Shown here in pieces: positions 9,918 through 18,595 of a stretch of DNA of 64,000 nucleotides. How positions within the stretch are numbered: the stretch's first letter is position 1; each line of letters opens with the position of its first letter. Under the pieces are notes generated by a model. That model saw only the letters and a program-made list of their open reading frames with translations, searched no databases and had not been told where the DNA came from. The DNA is from Pacificoceanicola onchidii (GTDB taxonomy: Bacteria; Pseudomonadota; Alphaproteobacteria; Rhodobacterales; Rhodobacteraceae). The stretch spans positions 434,001-498,000 of the forward strand of contig NZ_SRXY01000001.1 in the NCBI RefSeq assembly GCF_004804335.1. Reading direction: 5' to 3'. The position numbers and the translations under genes were made by a program.

Positions 9918-10596
9918 TCAAAGCCCCGAAAATCCGCACCTTGATCTCGCGCAGCAGCTTGCGCTGCATGGCTTCGAAAAAGCCAGCGTAGCCGTCCGAG
10001 GTTTCGACAAAGGCCCCCGGCCCTTTCAGCACGAAGAACTCGTAGTGATCCTCGACCGCCGGGTCGGCGCCCAGCACCGCGAGCGCGTTCACCGTCACCC
10101 CGTCAAAGGGAAAGTGCTTGTAGGCCAGTTCCGGACCGAAGCCGTCGTTGGTGATGCCGTCCCCGGATACATCGATCACCTGCCGGTCGCAGCGCGGGGC
10201 GCGTTGCAGCAGCGTGGCGCCATAACCCAAGGCATAGCCCAGCGCCGTGGGGAAGCGGGCGTAAGAGCGGCGGGCGCTGCGCAGCGTTTCCGCAGCGGTT
10301 TCAATGTCCGCCTCGCTGCGGAGCATGGTCCAGTCGAGGATCACCACCGATTGCCGCCGTCCGCTCCATTCATACGCCGCCAGCGCAACGGATCCGCCGC
10401 CTTCGGAGAGGATCGCCGCCTTGACCTCGGGCGACAGCAAGGCCTGCGCCGTGCCGTCCCGTTGCAGCGCGTATTCCTCCGCGTCCACCGAACTGGACAC
10501 GTCCATCGCCAAGAGCAAGGCCAGACGGCAATGGCCCTGTGCCCATGCCGCGCCCGGCAATGCACAGAGCAGTAAGAAAGCGATCAGCGCCCGCAA
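9913..10596 (-). CDS. DUF1194 / von Willebrand factor A domain secreted protein
   Basis: A 227-residue protein with a signal peptide (LIAFLLLCALPGAAWA) and a VWA fold whose metal-ion-dependent adhesion site is intact: DVSSS for DxSxS, then a Thr in GITNDG and an Asp in DVSGD. Matching length and motifs point to the DUF1194 family. The best start is a TTG at 10596, because GGTGAG lies before it and overlaps the stop of the glyoxalase gene. Longer versions of the frame run through the glyoxalase gene and are not credible. It is probably translationally coupled to glyoxalase. Role unknown; VWA domains bind proteins. Confidence 0.8.
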   Translation of the reverse strand: MRALIAFLLLCALPGAAWAQGHCRLALLLAMDVSSSVDAEEYALQRDGTAQALLSPEVKAAILSEGGGSVALAAYEWSGRRQSVVILDWTMLRSEADIETAAETLRSARRSYARFPTALGYALGYGATLLQRAPRCDRQVIDVSGDGITNDGFGPELAYKHFPFDGVTVNALAVLGADPAVEDHYEFFVLKGPGAFVETSDGYAGFFEAMQRKLLREIKVRIFGALR

Positions 10597-10603
10597 GGCG
10601 ATC

Positions 10604-11038
10604 TCACCAGTGCCCGGTGTTTTCCATGGAGGCCCATGGCTCCTGCGGCGGCAGCGACTCGCCCTCTTGCAACAATTCGATCGAGACATTGTCGGGCGAG
10701 CGGACAAAGGCCATGTGGCCATCGCGCGGCGGGCGGTTGATGGTGATCCCGGCGTCCATCAGCGACTGGCACATCTCGTAGATGTTCTCCACCGTGTAGG
10801 CGAGGTGGCCAAAGTGGCGCGAATCCGACGGCAGACTGTCATCGCCGTCCCAGTTGTAGGTCAGTTCCACATCCGCATGGCCATCCGCCTGATCGGGTGG
10901 GCAAAGGAAAACCAGCGTGAACCGCCCGGCCTCGCTTTCCTTGCGATTGCGTTCAATCAGCCCAAGCCGCTTGTAAAAGTCGATGGATGCATCAAGGTCT
11001 TTGACCCGGACCATCGTGTGAAGATAGCGCGTTCCCAT
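10604..11038 (-). CDS. gloA: lactoylglutathione lyase (glyoxalase I)
   Basis: A 144-residue glyoxalase I, which converts the methylglyoxal-glutathione adduct to S-lactoylglutathione. The four metal ligands of the E. coli enzyme are all present: His in RYLHTMVRV, Glu in VELTYNW, His in RHFGHLAY and Glu in NVSIELLQEG. Length is normal for the short bacterial form, which is usually Ni2+-dependent. It begins directly with the conserved N-terminal strand, which supports the annotated ATG. The VWA gene follows within the same transcript. Confidence 0.95.
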   Translation of the reverse strand: MGTRYLHTMVRVKDLDASIDFYKRLGLIERNRKESEAGRFTLVFLCPPDQADGHADVELTYNWDGDDSLPSDSRHFGHLAYTVENIYEMCQSLMDAGITINRPPRDGHMAFVRSPDNVSIELLQEGESLPPQEPWASMENTGHW

Positions 11039-11068
11039 GGGTTCCTCCCGTCCTGCTCGTGTCAGCCG

Positions 11069-12463
11069 TCAGAATACCGACTTGAGCCCCAACCGCAAAT
11101 CGGTGCTTTGCGTTTCATAGAGGGAGTAATTGGAGCTTCTGTCGCGGAAGGAAACCCCGATTTCCGGGGCGAAGCCCATGTAGTCCATTTTCGGCAGCAG
11201 CACGTCGAGCGACAGGCCCCATTCCTCGTCCCGGCGCGGATCCACCCACCAGCCAAACGGCGCCTCGGCATAGTCGTCCACCGCGTAGCTGAGCGTCAGG
11301 CTCGGCAACATGCCCGCCACCGGGCGCGTGACGCTGTATTTGACCGCCGCCATCTGGCTGCTGCGCTCTACCAGCCGCGAGTCAGAGGCCACATCGGCGG
11401 CGCTGAGTTGCAGGCTGATCGCGGCTTTGTCCAGGTGCCGGGTCAGGGTGACGGTGGCTTCCTGCGTTTGCGCACTGCGCTGGCGCGAATCGTGGCGGGT
11501 TTCATCCTCGATCCCAAGTTGCAGACGCCCGGTCCAGCCTTCGGCGAGACGGCGGGCGATGCCAAGGTCGAGCCGCGCCGCATCCGAAATATGCTGCCCG
11601 CCGCCCCAGTAGCGCGACACGGAGAGCTTGGCAGAGCCGAGCCAGGCCTTGTCCGCGCTCTTGCGCTCATACCCAAGCGAAAAGCCGAGCCGGTCGCGAC
11701 TGTAGTCGGCATTGTCGATGCCCGGCACCGTATCGCGGGCGGACTTGGAGAAGCGCACCCGTTCGATCCCCGCCGAGGCCCCGAGATTGACCCGACTGTG
11801 TTCGCTCAGGGCGAAGCGATAGGTGAAGGCGACATCCCCGCCATAGCGCATCCCGGAGAGCGGCACGGCGGCCGGGTTTTCAAAGGTCAGCCCGGCAAAG
11901 GTGAAGGCGTTGGTTTTGGGCGCGCCGTTGAGATTGTCAGACGGCTGCGCATAGAAATTCAGCTTGAGACGCCAGGGCGTGGTGCTCCGAACATGGCGAA
12001 AGTCCCGCACCGCAAGCGCGCGGGTCCGGTCATCCGGAGCCACCTGCGCCGCGCGGCGCAGCCAGTATTGCGCAAAGCCCTTGTTGCCGCTGGAGGCTTG
12101 CGCCTGCGCCGTGACCAGCGCGGCAAAGAACCGGTCCTTGTCGGTACCCGCCAGCGCGCGCGCTTCGGCGGCCACCGCGTTGGCCTCGTCCAGACGTCCG
12201 AGATCGCGCAGGGCACGGCTCTTGAGAACCAGCGCCGGAATGTCTTCCGGCGCGCCTTGCAAAATTCCTTCGGCGAGCAACAATGCCTCTTGCGGGCGTT
12301 TGTACTGCAACAGCTGCCCCGCCATGTCCCGCGCCTCTTCGAGACTGACCCGGGCTTCGGCCAAGGCGGCGCGCGGCACAACCGGAGCGCCCGCTATGGC
12401 GGCGACACCCAGACACAGGCCAGCGACCCGCAGGGCGCGCCAAAGGCGGCCAAGACCATGCAT
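11069..12463 (-). CDS. outer-membrane Slam-like protein (TPR plus beta-barrel; surface lipoprotein assembly modifier family)
   Basis: A 464-residue protein with a signal peptide (cleavage near residue 35, AALAEA), helical TPR-like repeats at about 40-150, and a C-terminal half made of alternating amphipathic strands ending in Phe (KSVF), as in outer-membrane barrels. TPR plus a 14-strand barrel is the architecture of Slam (DUF560), which moves lipoproteins to the cell surface in Neisseria and relatives. The adjacent gene, 3 bases upstream, encodes a lipoprotein with a TbpB-like domain, the usual Slam client. Function is inferred from architecture and pairing. Confidence 0.75.
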   Translation of the reverse strand: MHGLGRLWRALRVAGLCLGVAAIAGAPVVPRAALAEARVSLEEARDMAGQLLQYKRPQEALLLAEGILQGAPEDIPALVLKSRALRDLGRLDEANAVAAEARALAGTDKDRFFAALVTAQAQASSGNKGFAQYWLRRAAQVAPDDRTRALAVRDFRHVRSTTPWRLKLNFYAQPSDNLNGAPKTNAFTFAGLTFENPAAVPLSGMRYGGDVAFTYRFALSEHSRVNLGASAGIERVRFSKSARDTVPGIDNADYSRDRLGFSLGYERKSADKAWLGSAKLSVSRYWGGGQHISDAARLDLGIARRLAEGWTGRLQLGIEDETRHDSRQRSAQTQEATVTLTRHLDKAAISLQLSAADVASDSRLVERSSQMAAVKYSVTRPVAGMLPSLTLSYAVDDYAEAPFGWWVDPRRDEEWGLSLDVLLPKMDYMGFAPEIGVSFRDRSSNYSLYETQSTDLRLGLKSVF

Positions 12464-12466
12464 TGC

Positions 12467-13450
12467 TTAGCGCGTCGCCACGAAGCCGCCGACTTCGCGA
12501 ACATCGACCTCGATATACTCGCCGGTGTCCGGGTCAATTCCGATCGGGCCAAGCCCTTCGACAACGACGATGCCGGCCACTTCTTCGCCGTTCGGCCCCG
12601 CAAACAGCCCTTCCCATGTCCCCGTAGCGCCAACCCCATTGGTGTTATTGCCGTTGTAGACGGAGGCCGTGGAGCTTTCGATCGTCCAGTTGCTGAAGTC
12701 GATCTGTGCCGTGCCCAGCGAGATCCGCTCGTTACTGCCATTCAGATCGTTGATCGGCACACCCGCGTTGTCAAAGAAGGTCCGGTCCGCGATGAACCCT
12801 TCGACCGCGCCAATGTCATCGAAATCCTCGATATCGACACGGATGCGCACCGTGCCGATCACATATTGCATTTCAGATCCGGTGGTGGGGTCAATGACCG
12901 TACGCACGGCGGCATATTCGCCGTCGAAGATGTAGCTTTCCTCCGCATCGGGCAGCGCGCCCGACCCTTCCAGCCGCTGCGCCGCCGCGCCACCAAAGCC
13001 GAAGGTGACATAGTTGTCCGTGCCAACAGCCGTGGCCTGAGCATAGCCCATCTGCGACTGGCGGAAGACTGCGTAGTAGCGGTTCGTCCCTTCAACGTTG
13101 CGGTAGGCCGAGAAGCTTGAGCCATTGCCGGTGAAGGCACCCGAAACCCCGGCGTCCCGCGCATAGGTGTTATCGTTGCCATCAAACGGCAGGTTGTTGA
13201 GCACAAGCTCACCCGTCGCCGTGTCGAACTCGACGTTGTTCATCGTCAGATCGTCGTTGATGTCGCCGCCATAGGCATCCGGTCCGGTGTTGCCCGTGCC
13301 TTCGGTCGGCACGTTTGTCGGCATGGGCTCATCGACGAGCGGCTGCGTCCCGGTGCCAACACCATCGCTCTCGCCATCGCTCGCCGGATTTCCACCCTCA
13401 CAGGCGGCAAGCACGCTCGCCAGCGCGAGCGCAACAAATGTTCGTTTCAT
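12467..13450 (-). CDS. TbpB-like lipoprotein, probable Slam-dependent surface lipoprotein
   Basis: A 327-residue lipoprotein. The signal peptide ends in a lipobox (SVLAAC), with acylated Cys17. A low-complexity acidic linker (about 18-65) follows. The C-terminal part is beta-rich, and its GLFAGPNGEEVAGIVVVEG segment (about residues 277-295) matches the GxFyGPnaeEiGG element of the C-terminal barrel of TbpB and other Slam clients. It is 3 bases upstream of the Slam-like gene and on the same strand. Neisserial relatives bind host iron or haem proteins. In a marine bacterium the ligand is unknown. Confidence 0.72.
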   Translation of the reverse strand: MKRTFVALALASVLAACEGGNPASDGESDGVGTGTQPLVDEPMPTNVPTEGTGNTGPDAYGGDINDDLTMNNVEFDTATGELVLNNLPFDGNDNTYARDAGVSGAFTGNGSSFSAYRNVEGTNRYYAVFRQSQMGYAQATAVGTDNYVTFGFGGAAAQRLEGSGALPDAEESYIFDGEYAAVRTVIDPTTGSEMQYVIGTVRIRVDIEDFDDIGAVEGFIADRTFFDNAGVPINDLNGSNERISLGTAQIDFSNWTIESSTASVYNGNNTNGVGATGTWEGLFAGPNGEEVAGIVVVEGLGPIGIDPDTGEYIEVDVREVGGFVATR

Positions 13451-13656
13451 GTGACTGCCTCAGGTCTTGCCCGTTATATTTTGCGGATCAGCCTGCGCGC
13501 GAGCGCCGCACATGTCAAATCCCGGCCTGCCTTCGGGCGCAATTTCACCAAATGTGAGGCAATTCAGTCCCTACTGCATCTCGGCCTCCCCCTCCCCCGC
13601 TCCACCAGATATAGTCGGCAGCGACTCATACTGTGACGCGCCCCCGGGAGAATTCC

Positions 13657-14448
13657 ATGCAGCAATATCTTGACGCCCTGCGCACCGTTCTGGACCACGG
13701 CACGCCGTCTACGGACCGTACCGGCACCGGCACAACCAGCTATTTCGGTCTGCAGGCGCGCTATCCGCTGGCCGATGGCTTCCCCTTGGTGACCACAAAG
13801 AAACTGCATCTGAAATCTATCGTGCATGAGCTTTTGTGGTTTCTGGCGGGGGATACGAACATCGGATACCTGAAAGAAAACGGCGTCTCGATCTGGGATG
13901 AATGGGCCGATGAAACCGGCGATCTTGGCCCGGTCTATGGCCATCAATGGCGCCACTGGCCGGGGTACAAAGGCGAGATCGACCAGATCGAAACGCTTTT
14001 GGAGATGATCCGCACCTCGCCCGATTCACGCCGCCTGATCGTCTCGGCCTGGAACCCCGCCGATGTGCCGGACATGGCGCTGCCGCCCTGTCATACGCTC
14101 TGGCAGGTGCGCATTTCGGGCGGAAAACTGCACCTGCAACTCTATCAACGCTCCGCCGATATGTTCCTCGGCGTGCCGTTCAACATCGCTTCTTATGCGC
14201 TGCTCGCCCATATGCTGGCCCATGTGACGGGCTATGAGCCGGGCGATTTTGTGCATTCGATTGGCGATGCGCATATCTATTCGAACCATATGGATCAGGT
14301 GCGCGAGCAACTCTCCCGCGACACCCGCCCCTTGCCGACCTTGCGCATCACGCGGGACGTGCCGTCGCTCTTTGACTTCCGCTATGACGATTTTGCCTTT
14401 GACGGCTATGACCCGCACCCGGCGATCAAAGCCCCCGTGGCCGTTTAG
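13657..14448 (+). CDS. thyA: thymidylate synthase
   Basis: A 263-residue ThyA, which makes dTMP from dUMP with methylene-tetrahydrofolate. It follows E. coli ThyA closely: [16 protein letters not shown], the catalytic Cys in [29 protein letters not shown], and the C-terminal KAPVAV. The start MQQYLDAL at 13657 has GGGAGAA upstream and matches the family's N-terminus. The upstream in-frame codons are not part of the protein. folA follows 40 bases later; the two enzymes form the dTMP-folate cycle. Confidence 0.97.
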   Translation: MQQYLDALRTVLDHGTPSTDRTGTGTTSYFGLQARYPLADGFPLVTTKKLHLKSIVHELLWFLAGDTNIGYLKENGVSIWDEWADETGDLGPVYGHQWRHWPGYKGEIDQIETLLEMIRTSPDSRRLIVSAWNPADVPDMALPPCHTLWQVRISGGKLHLQLYQRSADMFLGVPFNIASYALLAHMLAHVTGYEPGDFVHSIGDAHIYSNHMDQVREQLSRDTRPLPTLRITRDVPSLFDFRYDDFAFDGYDPHPAIKAPVAV

Positions 14449-14488
14449 GCCACACATCAAGACTGTGGCTGTATAAAGGACTTCTGAC

Positions 14489-15001
14489 ATGCTCACCCTC
14501 ATCGCCGCCCGCGCCCGCAACGGAGCCATTGGCAAAGACGGAGACATCCCGTGGCACGCGCCCGAAGACCTCGCCATGTTCAAACGCGAAACGCTGGGCG
14601 GGGCTTTGATCATGGGGCGCAAGACGTGGGAGTCCCTGCCCGTCAAGCCGCTGAAATCACGGCTGAATGTGGTGGTCACGTCGAACCCGGATTTAACCGA
14701 GTTCACCGCACCGTCCGTCGAGGCGGCTTTGGACCTGTGCCGCGCGCAGGGCTACTTCCGCGCCTACGGAATCGGCGGGCAGAGCATCTACGAGGCGCTG
14801 CTGCCCTTGGCGGACCGGATGCTGGTGACGGAGGTCGATCTGGACGTGGACGGGGCGGATGCGTTTTTTCCTTCGTTTGACGAAGGGGAGTGGCGCGAAA
14901 TAGCGTCAGAAGTATTGAGGGAAGAGGGGCCGGGGTGTAGGGTTCGGGAATTGGTGAGATACCAAGCGCAAGAGAACAAGAATGGCTATAAACTCAAATA
15001 G
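14489..15001 (+). CDS. folA: dihydrofolate reductase with altered C-terminus
   Basis: A 170-residue DHFR that regenerates tetrahydrofolate used by ThyA. Conserved features are the active-site Asp in IPWHAPEDLAMFK, the NADPH-binding GRKTWESLP and YGIGGQSIYEALL. AAGGAC precedes the ATG. The last ten or so residues after ELVRYQ are Lys/Asn-rich and unlike the basic short end usual in the family. The base composition also drops sharply here, where the next gene begins inside folA. The true 3' end seems to have been replaced by incoming DNA, probably without loss of activity. Confidence 0.93.
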   Translation: MLTLIAARARNGAIGKDGDIPWHAPEDLAMFKRETLGGALIMGRKTWESLPVKPLKSRLNVVVTSNPDLTEFTAPSVEAALDLCRAQGYFRAYGIGGQSIYEALLPLADRMLVTEVDLDVDGADAFFPSFDEGEWREIASEVLREEGPGCRVRELVRYQAQENKNGYKLK

Positions 15002-15755
15002 AACGCGATCTGTCAAAAGGCTCAACATAGAACTCCACGGGATAAGGAGGGGTATTGTTGAGATTAGAACAGCAAAAGATGATATTGATGGCCACTTAGC
15101 TTGGGCGAATACGGCTAGAGGCCTCTATCAGGCCATCAAACTATCCTTAAAAATCATAGAAGCCGATCAAGACTTTTCTTCGTACTACAAACGAAAAAAC
15201 AACGAACAACGCTTTGATTCTGTTATTCAATTTATTCGCGAGTCTAGAAATCACATCGATCACCCCGAGGATGAGGGGAAAGACAACCTTGTTGGAGGGG
15301 AATATCGACCTCACTCTTTCGAGGTCCAGTTTCCCAACGGAAAGCCTTTTGCATCTATTGGACGCAACTCTAGCATTTCGTTTGTAAACTGCTCACTGAA
15401 CGGTCAACCACTCAATGGCCAAGTAAAATCTGACAGCGAAGGCCAAGGGTTTGCTGCCTATGGAAATATAACAGGAGCAGTGATCGAAGAATCATTCTAC
15501 CCCGGCACTATATTGACGTCTCAAAAAGAGGTCATTCCGGCACCTTACTGCACCAAGCTTGGCCGAGGCCATACCGCTGAAGAAATCGCTCGCTACGGAT
15601 TTATTTGGCTGCGCGATATTATTCAAACTGCCATACCTGAAATCAAAAGCACTTTACTTGAATGGCCAGCCAACGGCCCTCGCACTGAAGTGCTTCCCGT
15701 TTGCACTCGAAAAGCCGCAAGGCAAAAAAAGAGATCCGGTGAAAAAATCGCATAG
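14982..15755 (+). CDS. AT-rich orphan protein with a HEPN-like RNxxxH motif
   Basis: A 257-residue protein of unknown family, markedly AT-richer than everything around it and overlapping the folA stop by 20 bases. Both point to horizontal acquisition. Residues 10-100 look all-helical and contain R89-N90-x3-H94 (FIRESRNHIDHPED), which fits the Rx4-6H signature of HEPN ribonucleases found in toxins and defence systems. Residues 105-175 look beta-rich and 195-235 helical. No partner antitoxin or nucleotidyltransferase gene is next to it. Assignment to HEPN rests on one motif and helix pattern only. It may equally be an uncharacterised cytoplasmic protein. Confidence 0.6.
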   Translation: MAINSNRTRSVKRLNIELHGIRRGIVEIRTAKDDIDGHLAWANTARGLYQAIKLSLKIIEADQDFSSYYKRKNNEQRFDSVIQFIRESRNHIDHPEDEGKDNLVGGEYRPHSFEVQFPNGKPFASIGRNSSISFVNCSLNGQPLNGQVKSDSEGQGFAAYGNITGAVIEESFYPGTILTSQKEVIPAPYCTKLGRGHTAEEIARYGFIWLRDIIQTAIPEIKSTLLEWPANGPRTEVLPVCTRKAARQKKRSGEKIA

Positions 15756-15768
15756 CGTAATTCCAGAG

Positions 15769-15897
15769 GGCCACGCCCGACCCTGGGTGGGCGTTTCACT
15801 CCCTTTGTGGCTCGCGTAGCGCTCCAACACTGACCAACGATCCTTTTACATCCAACAGCGCAAAAACGCCCTCCCGGGGGGAGGGTCGGGCGTGGCC
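15769..15897. repeat. inverted-repeat-bounded intergenic element (MITE-like or REP-like)
   Basis: Perfect 16-base terminal inverted repeats (GGCCACGCCCGACCCT at 15769-15784 and its complement at 15882-15897). They extend inward to a second matching pair, GGGCGTTT at 15789-15796 and AAACGCCC at 15864-15871. The 129-base unit is non-coding and begins 13 bases after the AT-rich orphan gene. It could be a small non-autonomous mobile element or a dispersed intergenic repeat. Only one copy lies in the window. Confidence 0.55.
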
Positions 15898-15947
15898 CGG
15901 GCTTGCAGCCCGCGCCGAAGGGTGTGGAGAGCGACACGGAAAGAGAG

Positions 15948-15968
15948 GTCCCGGGTCAAGCCCGGGAC
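15948..15968. repeat. GC-rich palindromic hairpin between orphan gene and parE
   Basis: GTCCCGGG-TCAAG-CCCGGGAC forms a perfect 8-bp stem. Together with the 129-base element it fills most of the 306-base gap before parE (15756-16061). The rest of the gap holds a CATAAT about 40 bases upstream of parE that may be a -10 element. Nothing else is recognised there. Confidence 0.5.
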
Positions 15969-16061
15969 GGGTGGTGCAAGGGCGCAAACGCAGCCTTCCC
16001 CCCCGCCGCGCGCTCTGCCATAATGCCTTTCAATCCCGATAAGAACAAACAGGGCACGAGC

Positions 16062-18020
16062 ATGGCAAACGATCTTCTGCAAGCCGCCGAAGTCAAGGAC
16101 TACGACGCCTCCTCCATCGAGGTGCTCGAAGGGCTGGAGCCCGTGCGCAAACGCCCCGGCATGTATATCGGCGGCACCGATGAGCGCGCCCTGCATCACA
16201 TGGTGGCCGAGATTCTCGACAACTCCATGGACGAGGCCGTGGCGGGCCATGCGAACCGGATCGAGATTATCCTTCATGCTGATTACGCAGTAGAAATCCG
16301 CGACAACGGGCGCGGCATTCCGATTGATCCGCACCCGAAGTTCCCCGGCAAATCGGCGCTGGAGGTGATCCTCTGCACGCTGCACGCAGGCGGGAAATTT
16401 TCGGGTGATGCCTATGAGACCTCGGGCGGTCTGCACGGGGTTGGTGCCTCTGTGGTGAACGCGCTGTCGGATTCGATGGTTGTGCAGGTGGCCAAGAACA
16501 AAGAGCTCTATGAGCAGCGATTCTCGCGTGGGATTCCGCTTGGACCGGTGGAAAAGGTCGGCGCGGCCCCGAACCGGCGCGGCACGGCGACGACCTTCCA
16601 CGCGGATGAGGAAATCTTCGGCCATCACCGGTTCAAACCGGCGCGTCTGTTCAAGATGGTTCGGTCGAAGGCGTACCTGTTCTCCGGCGTGGAAATCCGC
16701 TGGAAATCGGAGATTGATGACAAGGAAACGCCGACCGAGGCGACCTTCCACTTCCCCGGCGGTCTGGCGGACTATCTGACAGAGACGCTTGGCAGTTCAA
16801 CAACTTACAGCGAGAAGCCCTTTGCGGGTGTGGTGGACTTCAAGGAGAAGTTCGGCGTGCCGGGCAAGGTGGAATGGGCGATCAACTGGACCCCGTCGCG
16901 CGATGGCTTCATCCAGTCCTATTGTAACACCGTCCCGACGCCCGAAGGCGGCACCCATGAGGCCGGGTTCTGGTCCGCGATCCTGAAAGGCGTGAAGGCC
17001 TACGGCGAGCTGATCCAGAACAAAAAGGCGAGCCAGATCAACCGCGATGACCTGATCACAGGCGGCTGCGCCTTGGTGTCCTGTTTCATCCGCGAGCCGG
17101 AGTTTGTGGGGCAGACAAAAGACCGTTTGGCGACGACCGAGGCGCAAAGGCTGGTCGAGAATTCCGTGCGGGATCACTTCGACAACTGGCTGGCGTCGGA
17201 TACGAAATCGGCGGGCGCGATCTTGGATTTTCTGGTGCTGCGGGCGGAAGAGCGTCTGCGGCGGCGGCAGGAGAAGGAAACGGCGCGGAAGTCGGCGACG
17301 AAGAAGCTGCGTCTGCCCGGGAAACTGACGGATTGTACCGCGAAAAACCGCGAGGGGACGGAATTGTTCATCGTGGAGGGCGACTCGGCGGGTGGCTCGG
17401 CCAAAGGCGCGCGTTTCCGCGAGACGCAGGCTTTGCTGCCGCTCAAGGGCAAGATCCTGAACGTACTGGGGGCGGCGTCGAACAAGCTGACCTCCAACGC
17501 GGAAATCCGCGATCTGTGTGAGGCGATGGGGGTTGGACTCGGGACGAAGTTCAACCTCGATGACCTGCGGTATGACAAGATCATCATCATGACGGACGCG
17601 GACGTGGACGGCGCGCACATCGCCTCGCTTCTGATGACGTTTTTCTTCACGCAGATGCGGCCACTGATCGACAACGGGCATTTGTATCTGGCCTGCCCGC
17701 CTTTGTATCGTCTGACGCAAGGGGCGAAACGGATCTACGTGGCGGATGATCCGGCGAAGGATGCTTTACTGGCCAAGGGATTGGGCGGAAAAGGAAAAAT
17801 CGACGTGCAGCGCTTCAAAGGCCTGGGCGAGATGGACGCGAAGGACCTCAAGGAGACGACGATGGATCCGGCGACGCGCACGCTTATCCGGGTGACCATC
17901 GACGAGGATGAACCGGGTGAAACCGGTGATCTGGTGGAGCGCTTGATGGGCAAGAAGCCGGAGCTGCGGTTCCAGTATATTCAGGAGAATGCGAAGTTCG
18001 TTGAAGAACTGGACGTCTGA
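16062..18020 (+). CDS. parE: DNA topoisomerase IV subunit B
   Basis: A 652-residue ParE, the ATPase subunit of topoisomerase IV, which unlinks daughter chromosomes with ParC. GHKL ATPase motifs are visible (EILDNSMDEAV, DNGRGIPID, GLHGVGASVVNALS), as is the TOPRIM domain (LFIVEGDSAGGSA; IMTDADVDGAHI) and the C-terminal QRFKGLGEMDAKDL. The ATG at 16062 (MANDLLQ) is chosen because AGGG precedes it and the family starts shortly before EVLEGLEPVRKRPGMYIGG. An in-frame ATG at 16023 is possible. The gene is called ParE rather than GyrB from the length and the RKRPGMYIGG context. Confidence 0.95.
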   Translation: MANDLLQAAEVKDYDASSIEVLEGLEPVRKRPGMYIGGTDERALHHMVAEILDNSMDEAVAGHANRIEIILHADYAVEIRDNGRGIPIDPHPKFPGKSALEVILCTLHAGGKFSGDAYETSGGLHGVGASVVNALSDSMVVQVAKNKELYEQRFSRGIPLGPVEKVGAAPNRRGTATTFHADEEIFGHHRFKPARLFKMVRSKAYLFSGVEIRWKSEIDDKETPTEATFHFPGGLADYLTETLGSSTTYSEKPFAGVVDFKEKFGVPGKVEWAINWTPSRDGFIQSYCNTVPTPEGGTHEAGFWSAILKGVKAYGELIQNKKASQINRDDLITGGCALVSCFIREPEFVGQTKDRLATTEAQRLVENSVRDHFDNWLASDTKSAGAILDFLVLRAEERLRRRQEKETARKSATKKLRLPGKLTDCTAKNREGTELFIVEGDSAGGSAKGARFRETQALLPLKGKILNVLGAASNKLTSNAEIRDLCEAMGVGLGTKFNLDDLRYDKIIIMTDADVDGAHIASLLMTFFFTQMRPLIDNGHLYLACPPLYRLTQGAKRIYVADDPAKDALLAKGLGGKGKIDVQRFKGLGEMDAKDLKETTMDPATRTLIRVTIDEDEPGETGDLVERLMGKKPELRFQYIQENAKFVEELDV

Positions 18021-18062
18021 AGAAACGAATTGCTAACCAAGTTGCGGCACCTTTGTTGCATC

Positions 18063-18554
18063 ATGGAACAGGTCTACTTTCAGCTCCCGCATGACATGCT
18101 TGTTGTCGCCGCGCAGATGGCGCGAGAGCGCGACATCACGGTTGGCCAATTGGTGCGTAATCTGTTGGCCTCGGAAATCTCTCGACGCAAGAACGCGAGG
18201 CCGCCCAATCGGGCGGACGAACAGCTTGTCGCGCCCTTGCGAGCGCGCCTCGCTCCCGTGATTGCGGAGGCTCAAGGGTGGGACACGCTTCAAAGCCGCC
18301 TTGCGGCCATGAATTTCGAGTTCCGCGCAGCCGGTGGCGGTTTGGCCTTGCACCGGCTCAATGGCGAGCGGCTCTGCAAGGCGTCCGAGTTGGGTTTCAG
18401 CTACAGCCGCCTCATCGAGCGGTTTCGCGCCCCGTTTCCCGGACACAGCCATACCTGGGTTGCGGAGCGGATTCTGAGCCGCCAAAACGACGAGGCGGAT
18501 CTGATGGTCATCGACACCGCCGATCAGGGCACCAACACGCATCCAAACCTCTGA
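18063..18554 (+). CDS. hypothetical protein with ribbon-helix-helix-like N-terminus
   Basis: A 163-residue soluble protein. Residues 1-40 (VYFQLPHDMLVVAAQMARE then VGQLVRNLLASEI) resemble a ribbon-helix-helix DNA-binding unit. The C-terminal half (FRAAGGGLALHRLNGERLCKA... GFSYSRLIERF) resembles the tail of relaxase-associated or ParG-type proteins in Rhodobacteraceae, recalled from general experience. The ATG at 18063 lacks a good ribosome site, and upstream TTG starts are possible. It lies 42 bases after parE and may be read with it. Function unknown; a regulatory role is plausible. Confidence 0.65.
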   Translation: MEQVYFQLPHDMLVVAAQMARERDITVGQLVRNLLASEISRRKNARPPNRADEQLVAPLRARLAPVIAEAQGWDTLQSRLAAMNFEFRAAGGGLALHRLNGERLCKASELGFSYSRLIERFRAPFPGHSHTWVAERILSRQNDEADLMVIDTADQGTNTHPNL

Positions 18555-18595
18555 ATACGCTTGCCAAACAGTGTGAAGCGCCGTTTGATGAAGCC

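Noticed and set aside
10304-13120. A 938-codon open frame on the plus strand
   Set aside because: It is antisense to the VWA, gloA, Slam and lipoprotein genes, all with clear motifs and ribosome sites. High GC gives long shadow frames; its translation is Arg/His/Pro-rich with no domain.
14489-15001. folA as a pseudogene
   Set aside because: All catalytic and cofactor motifs are intact; only the last ten or so residues look foreign.
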